Below, piece after piece: positions 29,020 through 38,700 of a DNA stretch of 64,000 nucleotides. The notes below the pieces were generated by a model, which was not told where the DNA came from, made no database searches, and saw only the letters and a list, made by a program, of their open reading frames with translations. The stretch's first letter is position 1; every line of letters starts with the position of its first letter. The position numbers and the translations under genes are program-made. Origin of the DNA: Bacteroidota bacterium (lineage in GTDB: Bacteria; Bacteroidota; Bacteroidia; B-17B0; Aurantibacillaceae); NCBI GenBank assembly GCA_020403265.1, contig JADBXZ010000018.1, positions 37,258 through 101,257 of the forward strand, read 5' to 3'.

Positions 29020-31389
29020 CTATTGACCCTTGCCAATTACAAGCTTTTGCTCGTTCAATTTTTGGTTTTCTTTATTTTGAAACTTAACAATATACAAACC
29101 TGGGGGCAAATCATCAACTTTAAATTGATGCGTACTGTAACCTAACTGAGTAGTGATAGTTTCCATATGAACTTCAATACCTAAGGCATTACAAATACTC
29201 ATTTGAACCGGCTGAACCAATTTAGCATTAATTTGAACAGCGAAAGTCTTTTCAGTTGGATTCGGATATAGGTTTCCTATCTCAAAATCGTCAGATTTAC
29301 TTCCAATTGGCACAATGACCGTTTTAGAAATTTCGTTGTTTTTACCAATTCCTGAAATCCTGTAATAGTTGATGACAAATGGTTTAAAGCCATCATCCTC
29401 ATAGGTGTATTCGGTTCTTGATGAGGCGTTTAAGCTTCCTATTTTACTAAAGGTGACTCCATCCAAACTTCTCTCGATAACAAAACGATTAAATTTTGAG
29501 TTAGTCTCAACCTTCCAGTTAAGCTGATTTTTATTCTCTTGATTTTCACCTGTAAAACTAATAAAACCCAGTGGAAGTACAACACAAGGGCCACTGGCTG
29601 CGCATGGCGAATTAAAACGATATGCAGTGTTTGTCATTGTCCACTGATTGTAAGGAGGACCTGCCGTAGCGTTATGAGCGGTCATGTTAACAGGCGGACG
29701 ATAAATGGTACCATCGTAACTATGCAATCCCATAATTGCTTGACCATTATCCCAAGTAGGACATACCCCCTTATTCCCAATATGGATCTCAATTATATTA
29801 GATGTTTCATAAATTTTAATTTGGCCACGGAAATAAATGGAAGGACTTGATGTCCCACAAGAAAACATGGGAATATTTTCATAAGACAAAACAAATCTTC
29901 TGTTAGGTGCAACGCCGGTTGTATAATATCTTATAGTTCCTCCAAGATTAGGATTAATATCATGCCAAGGACCTAAAATGGCATTCATTGGAACACTTTG
30001 ATTATTTGATGGCGCAGGTCCATTAATTGCATAACCTGTAGAAGCTCCCCCGGATGCAAAAGCTGTTCCGGAACTGATGTTAGGGAAACATGGAACTCCA
30101 TCGAAAACAAAAGATGAATTACTAGCTGCATAACCTCCCCAATATTGAGAACCTCCAAAACAAAATGGAAAACCAAACATAGTGATAGTATTAAATAACA
30201 CGTCGTCTGTTGTTGGCAAAAGCGTACCTGCAAATACTTCGAAACTATATGTAGTTGTGGCAGCAGTGTAGGTTGATAAAGAACAAGCCACTGTTGGCGT
30301 TCCTGCAATTACAGAAGTTGCAACACTTGCTATGGTATTAGACCCACAAGCAGTGATTCTTCGATAAAAAGTATTTGTTGCAAAATTAAAAGTATATGTA
30401 GCAGCCGTTGCTCCCAAAATATTTGACCATGGTCCTGCTAATGCAGGTGCTGATTGCCATTGATAAGTTAACCCACAGGCAAATGCTGATCCGCTGACTG
30501 ATAGAGTTACAGGAGAGCCAACAATTAAGCAACCCGCAGCAGTTGAACTTTGTGTAGTTCCAGCCATTGGCATACCGCTACATCCCGAAACACAATTGAG
30601 AGTGGCAGTCCAACCAGAATTTACAATAGATCCATCTGAAGTGAAACTAAATGTTAGAGATGTTCCAGATGAATTAACTACGCCAGGTCCTGTTGTACCT
30701 GCATAAGTACCAATTAAAGGACTAGCTCCATTAGGTCCGTCAAAAATCCTTAAACGATCACAACAAGTCTCTGTTGAGAAACTACCGAAAGTAAAAGACA
30801 AACAACTACCTGCAGGTGCTGTAAATGTTTTAGTGAAATTTTCGTTATTGCCGTAGTTTCCTCCGATATTACCGCTATCGTAAAACAAATTTGTTGGTGA
30901 AGGGCAAGAAGGAATTGTAACATTAGTGCCGTTCATCAAATAGGAAGGCGGAGGTGGTGGCGGACATGCAACACATTGAACAACAGCTTGCCAGCCTGAA
31001 TTCACAACAGACCCATCAGATGACCAAACAATAAACAAACTTCCCCCAGTACTTGTAACCACTGGAGGTATTGTTGTTCCAGAAAATGAACCTAAATTAG
31101 TTCCGGCAGTCGAATTCCCTGAATAAATTGTTAAAAAATCGCAACACCCCTCTGTTGCGAAACTACTGAAAGTTATTTGTAGACATTGCCCTGGCGTACC
31201 TGCAACAAGTGTTACAGAAAAACTTTGATTATTAGCGTAATTCCCACCACTTCCTCCGGAATCAAAAAAATTAAATGTTCCTCCACAAGGCACTGTTTGT
31301 GTACTTGTATTCATGTTATAGTTGACGACTTGAGATACAACCGACAGTTTAGTAAGTATGATAAAAAAAATTAAACTAAATCTTTTCAT
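29020..31389 (-). CDS. CUB-domain secreted protein with T9SS type A sorting domain
   Basis: 789 residues: signal peptide, two CUB-like domains (about 20-140 and 150-265; each has FxSFxTExCCDxLxI and SDGSxVNSGW), an Ig-like segment (about 270-370), a region with YWGGYAASNSSFVFDG, and a C-terminal type A sorting domain starting IGNLYPNPTEKTF. The paired CC in each CUB repeat is notable. Likely an adhesin or binding protein on the cell surface. Directly follows a small secreted protein gene after 4 bases. Confidence 0.88.
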   Translation of the reverse strand: MKRFSLIFFIILTKLSVVSQVVNYNMNTSTQTVPCGGTFNFFDSGGSGGNYANNQSFSVTLVAGTPGQCLQITFSSFATEGCCDFLTIYSGNSTAGTNLGSFSGTTIPPVVTSTGGSLFIVWSSDGSVVNSGWQAVVQCVACPPPPPPSYLMNGTNVTIPSCPSPTNLFYDSGNIGGNYGNNENFTKTFTAPAGSCLSFTFGSFSTETCCDRLRIFDGPNGASPLIGTYAGTTGPGVVNSSGTSLTFSFTSDGSIVNSGWTATLNCVSGCSGMPMAGTTQSSTAAGCLIVGSPVTLSVSGSAFACGLTYQWQSAPALAGPWSNILGATAATYTFNFATNTFYRRITACGSNTIASVATSVIAGTPTVACSLSTYTAATTTYSFEVFAGTLLPTTDDVLFNTITMFGFPFCFGGSQYWGGYAASNSSFVFDGVPCFPNISSGTAFASGGASTGYAINGPAPSNNQSVPMNAILGPWHDINPNLGGTIRYYTTGVAPNRRFVLSYENIPMFSCGTSSPSIYFRGQIKIYETSNIIEIHIGNKGVCPTWDNGQAIMGLHSYDGTIYRPPVNMTAHNATAGPPYNQWTMTNTAYRFNSPCAASGPCVVLPLGFISFTGENQENKNQLNWKVETNSKFNRFVIERSLDGVTFSKIGSLNASSRTEYTYEDDGFKPFVINYYRISGIGKNNEISKTVIVPIGSKSDDFEIGNLYPNPTEKTFAVQINAKLVQPVQMSICNALGIEVHMETITTQLGYSTHQFKVDDLPPGLYIVKFQNKENQKLNEQKLVIGKGQ

Positions 31390-31393
31390 TCTC

Positions 31394-31762
31394 TTACTTT
31401 ATTATTGAGTGTGGAATTTTAGTCAAAGAGCCCATTATTTCATCGTAAACAATTGGAGATTTGAACAATATTTTACTCATGCCAAAAACAGGATCTAATC
31501 GTTTTAAAGCCTCGCCATAGTGTAAATTAAAGGCATTTGGATTAAAATCAATTAACATAACATTGTGCCCACCTTGTACATAAATGGCATGATCAATTAA
31601 TTCATCTGATAAAATTACTGCACTAACCTCAGCCAAATTTGCAGTGGTAATTTCTGGAAAAATCAAAATCGTTTTTTGTGATACCTTTTGCGATAAATCA
31701 CCAGTCTGCGAAAAAATTGAACTATTGATTATAAATAAACAAATGAAACTCAAAACCTTCAT
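31394..31762 (-). CDS. Small secreted protein, unknown function
   Basis: 122 residues with a signal peptide (cleavage near SSIFSQ). The remainder is a compact alpha/beta sequence with no motif I recognise. It forms a two-gene unit with the CUB-domain protein and might be a partner of it, which is inference from spacing only. Confidence 0.65.
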   Translation of the reverse strand: MKVLSFICLFIINSSIFSQTGDLSQKVSQKTILIFPEITTANLAEVSAVILSDELIDHAIYVQGGHNVMLIDFNPNAFNLHYGEALKRLDPVFGMSKILFKSPIVYDEIMGSLTKIPHSIIK

Positions 31763-31920
31763 AACGTAAATATAAACTAATTTAACCTAATTAACAAATC
31801 ATTAAACATAATTCAATTTGATTTTCGACCAAAATTTGAATTGACCGGTTATGTAAAAAATTTAACCATATAAAAAAAAGAAAAAATAACCTTTAAAAAA
31901 AGCCTTAACTTTACCTTATA

Positions 31921-34638
31921 ATGAAGCTAAATTACATCAAATTTCTTCTGGGTTCTCTCATGATTTTAACTCAATTAAGATCACAATCCTGCTTCATTGC
32001 TCCAACCTCCACCTTTAATTGTTCTCTAAATTTAGCTACCACAAACTTCAGTATTTCTTTTGCTACCGGACCTTACACAGTAATGGTTACAAATCCATCC
32101 AACACCAGTACTCTTGCAACAATTGTGACTGGTGCCAACTCAGGTACACTTGCTAATTTACCAGTAGGAAATTACAATGTTATTTTACTAACCAGTGCTT
32201 GTTCATTTACAAATCCATACACTGTGGTTAACCCCTACACTTCATCCGGTGCCATATTAACCTCAACGCAAGTTACCTGTTTTGGAACTAATAACGGACA
32301 GGCAATTATTTTACCAAGTAGTAATTTCACTCCACCAATCAGTTACACCTGGAGCAATGGCAGCAGCGCTCAATCATCCGGGCCAATAGGTGCAGGAAAC
32401 CACACCATTTCATTTACAGATGCACTTAGCTGTGGTTATACAACGTCTTTTAGCATTTCGCAACCATCATTAATCAGCTCTATTACCAACAACACATTTA
32501 TCACTTGTTTTGGTGGCACTACCTCTGCCGTGTTAACGTCTACCGGAGGTTTATCACCTTACACATACACTGTAAATGGAATTCCTGCCATGGGCTCAAC
32601 TGCTAATAATATTTCCGCAGGCGTTGCAACAATAACAACGAGAGACAGCTATAGTTGCGTTGTAAATAATACAATAAACATTATTCAATCACCACAACCC
32701 ATAATTAATAGTTCAATTACTCCTGCAACATGTCCCGGAAAAACTGATGCTTCCGCAACGGTTGCTGTATCAAATGCTCCTGCCCCATATACATATACTT
32801 GGAATCCAAATGGCAGCGTTACCTCATCCCAAATCAGCAATGTAGCTCCAGGTATATACACAATAACTGTAAAAGACGGAAGTGCCTGTGTGACTAAAAG
32901 TTTGGTTACAATCACCTCTTTAAACGCATTAACAGTTACCCCAATTACCCAATCCGAAAACTGTAGTGCTGCAGATGGAGCGGCAACCATACAAGTCACA
33001 GGAGGATCAGCGCCTTATCAATACACGTTATTCCCAATTGGTTCAACCGGAAATACCATTTCAAATCTAAGTTCAGGTATATACACCTTGGTAGTAAAAG
33101 ACCTTAATAATTGCAAGGACAGTTCCAATTTATTTATTGGAAACCTTAGCACTGTGAGTGTAAGCGTTATTAATTTTACTCCGGTGTTATGTTACAATAA
33201 TTGCAATGGAGCGGTTAATTTAAATGTACAAAATGCCGTACCGCCAATTACATACAGCGTTTCAGGTACTTCAACAACAAACCTTAACCCCGTTGGGAAT
33301 CTGTGTGCCGGATTTAAAATTATTAAGGTTATAGATGGCTTGGGCTGCCCGGCAACCACTACACTTAACTTAACTCAACCTGCAGTTTACTCTTTCTCTG
33401 CCTCATCACCTCAAAACATATGTATTGGTCAATCAACTTCTATACAAGGCTTTGCTCAAGGTGGTGCCGGTAATTACACCTATCAATGGCAGCCCGGTAA
33501 TTTAGTCGGGCCAGTAATTAGCGTTAATCCAAATGTTACGACAGCCTATAGTTTAAACGTTTATGATGCCAATGGTTGCACTCTGCCTGCTTACGTTGTA
33601 ACAGTTAATGTGAATCCTATGATTCAGATCAATATCAATTCCAGTAACTCAGGTATATGTCCAGGTACTACGGCGCAAATTAGCCCAACAATTACTGGTG
33701 GCAATGGAAATTATAATTACAACTGGTTACCCGGTAATCAAACAACACCTTCCATTTTTGTAGAAAACATAAGCATTCCAACTTTTACTTTGGAAGTAAC
33801 TGATGGTTGTGGCAGCCCAAAAGCTATTAAGATAATCAACATCAACTTACATCCAAAAATAATTCCAACATTTAATGTAAGTTCACAAAGTGGATGCGAA
33901 ACTTTTTGTACAGAGTTTATCAATACTACCTTAAAAAGCTCAAATGCCATATGGAACTTTGGGGACAGGCCATCTGAAATGACAGGCAATAAGGTGAATT
34001 ATTGTTACAATAATGCTGGACTTTATAATGTGAAATTAAGTGTAACCGACTCCAACAATTGCAAAACAAACTTCACCTACACTTCCCATATTAACGTACT
34101 TCCTAAGCCGGTTATTTCAATTGCAACTGAACCCAAGCGGCTAACACTTTTAAACGCCGAAAACGTAACTTTCCTTGCCGAAGGAGATGCGCAAAACTAC
34201 TTCTGGTTGAATGAAATGAATCAACTCATAAGTACTAAAAGTATTTTTTTTACACGTTTTAGTGAAGTTGAATGTAAAAAATACACACTAATTGGCATTT
34301 CTTCTAAAAATTGCAGAGACACCGTAAATAAAACTATTTGCGTTGAAGAACCCCTCACTGTGTGGGTGCCGAATGCCATTACGCCAAATAATGATAACCT
34401 TAACGATGTATTAAAACCAACCGGCACGGGCTGGCAAGATGGAAGTTATTCTTTTGAAGTTTTTAACCGATGGGGCCAGCGCATCTTTAAAACTTCTAAC
34501 CCCGATGAAGGCTGGACTGCGGATGGAAGCTCGGATGACAGTAATATGCGAAATGTGTACTATTGGAAATTAAAAGTAAACTCCAGCATTGATGGCTCTG
34601 AAAATAATTTCAAAGGACATGTGATTGTAATTCGATAA
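31921..34638 (+). CDS. SprB-repeat/PKD surface protein with T9SS type B C-terminus
   Basis: 905 residues. Signal peptide, then about six SprB-like repeats of some 75 residues (motifs TCFGxxNG, YTWSNG, GxYTITVKD), a PKD domain (WNFGDRPSE, about 680) and a type B sorting domain beginning VPNAITPNNDNLNDV with FNRWGQRIF. SprB-type proteins are mobile surface adhesins in gliding species. It lies 67 bases upstream of a PorV-like gene, suggesting linked expression with secretion components. Confidence 0.88.
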   Translation: MKLNYIKFLLGSLMILTQLRSQSCFIAPTSTFNCSLNLATTNFSISFATGPYTVMVTNPSNTSTLATIVTGANSGTLANLPVGNYNVILLTSACSFTNPYTVVNPYTSSGAILTSTQVTCFGTNNGQAIILPSSNFTPPISYTWSNGSSAQSSGPIGAGNHTISFTDALSCGYTTSFSISQPSLISSITNNTFITCFGGTTSAVLTSTGGLSPYTYTVNGIPAMGSTANNISAGVATITTRDSYSCVVNNTINIIQSPQPIINSSITPATCPGKTDASATVAVSNAPAPYTYTWNPNGSVTSSQISNVAPGIYTITVKDGSACVTKSLVTITSLNALTVTPITQSENCSAADGAATIQVTGGSAPYQYTLFPIGSTGNTISNLSSGIYTLVVKDLNNCKDSSNLFIGNLSTVSVSVINFTPVLCYNNCNGAVNLNVQNAVPPITYSVSGTSTTNLNPVGNLCAGFKIIKVIDGLGCPATTTLNLTQPAVYSFSASSPQNICIGQSTSIQGFAQGGAGNYTYQWQPGNLVGPVISVNPNVTTAYSLNVYDANGCTLPAYVVTVNVNPMIQININSSNSGICPGTTAQISPTITGGNGNYNYNWLPGNQTTPSIFVENISIPTFTLEVTDGCGSPKAIKIININLHPKIIPTFNVSSQSGCETFCTEFINTTLKSSNAIWNFGDRPSEMTGNKVNYCYNNAGLYNVKLSVTDSNNCKTNFTYTSHINVLPKPVISIATEPKRLTLLNAENVTFLAEGDAQNYFWLNEMNQLISTKSIFFTRFSEVECKKYTLIGISSKNCRDTVNKTICVEEPLTVWVPNAITPNNDNLNDVLKPTGTGWQDGSYSFEVFNRWGQRIFKTSNPDEGWTADGSSDDSNMRNVYYWKLKVNSSIDGSENNFKGHVIVIR

Positions 34639-34678
34639 AAATTAGCTGAGGCTAAAATAAAATACCTTTTTTTACGTT

Positions 34679-34686
34679 TAATTTTG
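34679..34686 (+). promoter_or_regulatory. Candidate -7 box (TAATTTTG) for the porV-like gene
   Basis: TAATTTTG fits TAnnTTTG and lies 19 bases before the ATG at 34706. No clear -33 element. Confidence 0.4.
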
Positions 34687-34705
34687 TAACTTTAGTGAAT
34701 ACAAA

Positions 34706-35785
34706 ATGCGTCATATTTTCCTCATAGCATGTACTTTATTTTTCCACTCGTTTTCCGCACAGGTTAGAAAATACAGTAACGAATTTTTAAATATTGGTGT
34801 CGGGGCCAGATCCTTAGCAATGGCAAATGCCAACATTGCCAGTGTTTCTGGCGTTAATGCCGGTTATTGGAATCCCGCAGGCTTATTACAACAAAAAAGT
34901 AACCTTGATGTGAGTTTAATGCATGCAGAATACTTTGCAGGCATTGCCAAATATGATTACTTAGGAGCTTCACTAAAAATTGACAGCATCAGCACCGGGG
35001 CTATCAGCTTATTGAGATTTGGAGTGGATAACATTCCTAACACGCTTGACTTAATTGACGCTAACGGGAACATTGATTACAATAGAATTACAACTTTTAA
35101 TGCCGTGGATTTTGCCAGTATTTTAAGTTATGCCCGAAAAATTCAACAACTAAAAGGTGTTGACATAGGTGGTAATTTTAAATTAATCAGAAGGCGTTTA
35201 GGAAGTTTTGGTGGGGCGTGGGGCTTTGGTTTAGATATAGGCGCTAATTATGAGTATAAAGGTTTTAGGTTTGCTGCAATGGGCAGGGATATTACCGGAA
35301 CCTACAATGCATGGAGCTACAATCTTAGTGAAAAAGACATTGCCACACTCCAGTCTACAGGCAATGAAGTTCCAAATTCAAATGTTGAGATTACTGTACC
35401 AAAAGTAATTTTAGGAGCTGCCAAAGAATATCGTTTTTATAAAGACAGATTTTCAGTACTAACTGAAATTAATGCCATTAATACTTTTGATGGGAGGCGT
35501 AACACAGTAGTAAAAACTAATACATGGAGCATGGAACCGGCAATAGGTTTGGAGCTTGGGTATCAAAATCTTATTTATTTAAGGGGCGGATTTGGAAATA
35601 TTCAAAAACAATTAAACCCGGCAGCAACTCAGTATATTACTACCAGCCAATTTAATTTTGGACTTGGTTTAAATTACAAGTTATTTAGTTTAGATTACGC
35701 ACTAACTGATATTGGCGATCGCTCAATAGCTCTTTATTCACATATTTTCTCTCTTAAAATAAGCATTGATAAGATGAAAAAATGA
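34706..35785 (+). CDS. PorV/PorQ-family outer-membrane protein
   Basis: 359 residues with a signal peptide (cleavage after FHSFSA), then the characteristic start FLNIGVGARSLAMANANIAS and YWNPAGL of the PorV/PorQ (FadL-like barrel) family. PorV shuttles T9SS cargo from the translocon to the sortase PorU. The stop overlaps the start of the PorU-type gene (ATGA), the classic porV-porU order. PorQ is the alternative, but the neighbour argues for PorV. Confidence 0.85.
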   Translation: MRHIFLIACTLFFHSFSAQVRKYSNEFLNIGVGARSLAMANANIASVSGVNAGYWNPAGLLQQKSNLDVSLMHAEYFAGIAKYDYLGASLKIDSISTGAISLLRFGVDNIPNTLDLIDANGNIDYNRITTFNAVDFASILSYARKIQQLKGVDIGGNFKLIRRRLGSFGGAWGFGLDIGANYEYKGFRFAAMGRDITGTYNAWSYNLSEKDIATLQSTGNEVPNSNVEITVPKVILGAAKEYRFYKDRFSVLTEINAINTFDGRRNTVVKTNTWSMEPAIGLELGYQNLIYLRGGFGNIQKQLNPAATQYITTSQFNFGLGLNYKLFSLDYALTDIGDRSIALYSHIFSLKISIDKMKK

Positions 35786-38700
35786 TTACGCGCAAAGCCA
35801 TTTATCGAGCTAAATTAATTGCTGAAGTATCAAAAACTACTTTTGAGTACTTAAGCATAATGCACGTAAAAGGCAAGCTGCTAATCGTTATTACACTACT
35901 TTTCTTATCAATAAAAACATCTGCTCAAGCATACAATGCATGGGTAAAAACAAATCAAATCTATTATAAATTTCCAATTACTTCATCTGGCATTTATCAA
36001 ATTGATTCTGCGGTTTTAGCTGGCAAATTTAATCTCAGTACACTTAATCCAAAAAATTTCCAACTATTTTTTGCAGGAAAAGAACAACCATTATACATCA
36101 GTGGGGAAAGCGATAACAAAATAAACACAGGGGATTTCCTTCAATTTTATTTAAATATTCAGGATGCCAATTTAGATTCACTTATTTACACTAATATTAA
36201 CTACCTGCCAAATCGTTATCAGTTTATTTTTAACGACACGGTTTATGCCTTTCTAACAACCAACTCCTCCAACAACAAACTACGTTTCACAATTGAAACA
36301 GATACATCATGGGCAAGCTATCCTGCTGCTAATTATGTTTATTCAAATAAAGTTTTTAAACCGGTTGATTCTTATAACGCCGTTAACCATTATCCATTTT
36401 CTGCGAGTGATCCAAGGTATACACAAAATGAAGGGTATGGTCTTAGATTTAATAAAGGAGCTTTAATAAGCACCAATTTTAGTCCTTTAAATATTTACAC
36501 CACTACACCATTACCCACATTCCTATCTTTTGCCTTTGCAGGATTTAGTAAAGAAAATACCGGGCAGATTGATCATCAAATCGAAACGGGTTACCTCAAT
36601 CAATCGGGCACTTCCATTGTATTAAAGGATACTTCATTTTTTAGTTATCAACCTTTTTTGCAAAACTTCACCGTAACCAATCAGAACTTTAATTCATTAA
36701 GTCAACTTTTTATCCGTTCCGTTGCAAACCCGTCCTTTTCCGCATTTAACAATAGTACTATGCTCCACTATATTAGTTATACTTATCCGCAACAACTCAA
36801 TCTTAACTCAACTAATTATCACGAATGGATTTCACACAATGGCAATTCAGGAACGAAACAATTTTATAATTTCATTAATTTCTCTTCAACCAACACCTTG
36901 GTAATGTGCTATGATATTACAAACCTCAAAAAAATCCCAGCAGTTCTTCATTCAAGCAATCAATTAAAATTAATTGTTCCAAACGGACCCGACAATAAAA
37001 AAATTGTTGTTGCTAATCAGGATGCTGTAAAACTTGTAACACAATTAGTAAATGTAAATCAAAATAATCCATTTTCAAATTTCAAAAATTCGAACGCCAC
37101 AAATCCTTATGTTTTAATTTATCATAACATCACCAAGCCTGCAGCTTTAGCCTATAAGCAATACAGACAGAGCATTGCGGGCGGCAGTTACCAGGTGATA
37201 GATGCCAACATTGATGAATTATATGAGCAATTTGCGTTTGGAACAAACAAACACCCGGTAGCAATTAAAAACTTTGTTCGATACTTAATTGATAGTTTAC
37301 CTGCTAAACCAAAATATGTATTCTTACTAGGTAAAGGCATTAAAAAAGAAGATTTAGTTGCAGCCTATCAAACTCAAAATTTTATACCTACCATGGGTAT
37401 ACCAAGTTCCGACGCTTTATTGGTGGCAGGTATTAGTCCAAGTGCTAATCCATCCAGACCAGAAATTCCTATAGGTCGTTTCCCTGCCATTAATAATACA
37501 GAAGCACTTGATTACTTGCAAAAAGTGCAAGAACACGAAGTCTCCGGACTCGCCGATTGGAAAAAAAGAGGTCTGCATTTTGTTGGCGGTGATAATCCAA
37601 CTTTAACAAATTTGATAGCCGGTTACATGAGTACTTATGAAAGTATGTTTAAAGACACCCTCATTGGCGGTGAAGTATATACCTATCAAAAAAACACGAC
37701 TGCACCTATTCAAACAAACATCAGCGATAGTATTATAAAAACTATTAATAACGGAGCTTCGGTCATTAATTTTTTTGGACATGGTTCTGAACAAGGATTT
37801 GATCAAGCGATAGACGATCCAACAGTTTATAATAATGTAGGTAAATATCCTTTGCTCATCTCCAATTCTTGTTATTCAGGAAATATGTATGTATTTGGCA
37901 GAAGAAGTGTTTCCGAACGCTATACTTTCACAAAACAAAAAGGAAGTATAGCATTTATTGCCACATCCTCGTTAGGATTCCCATATGCTTTACATAATTT
38001 CACCTGGAATTTTTACAAATCACTCACGGCAACACGCTATAATCAAGGCATTGGCGACATGATGCAAGAAGCCATAACAAACGCAACTTTTCTAGGCGAT
38101 GAATTAACTCAGTTTACTGCGCTCGACATGGCGCTCAATGGCGACCCTGCGCTCAAAATTACTTGTGGCAATTTGCCAGATTACAGTATTAAAAACAATG
38201 ACGTAACTTTAACAACTAACGTTTATCCTGATTCAATTGGCATTTTTATAAAACACAAAAATTTAGGTAAGGCAGTACCCGACAGTTTTTTTGTCAGAAT
38301 AACACGCACGTTTCCAAACAACGATTCAATAACAATTCTTAAACGTGTTAAGGCACCTTTTTATAAAGACAGTTTAAAAGTATTTACAGCCTTGGATTTT
38401 AACCGGGGCATTGGGCTTAATAAATTTAAAATCACACTTGATTATTTTAATGAAAACACCGAAGTAACTAAAAACAACAATAGTACAATTGGCACAATAG
38501 ACATGTTAATTAGTGGTGGCGATATTATTCCCGTTTACCCATACAAATATGCGGTTGTTCCGTTAAGTACTACCATGACATTAAAAGCCAGTACCAGCGA
38601 TCCGTTTGCGCCAAGCTTTAATTACAGATTTCAATTAGATACAACAGACACATTTTTAAACCCGATTAGCAATACAGTCATACCAAGTAGTGGTGGTGTT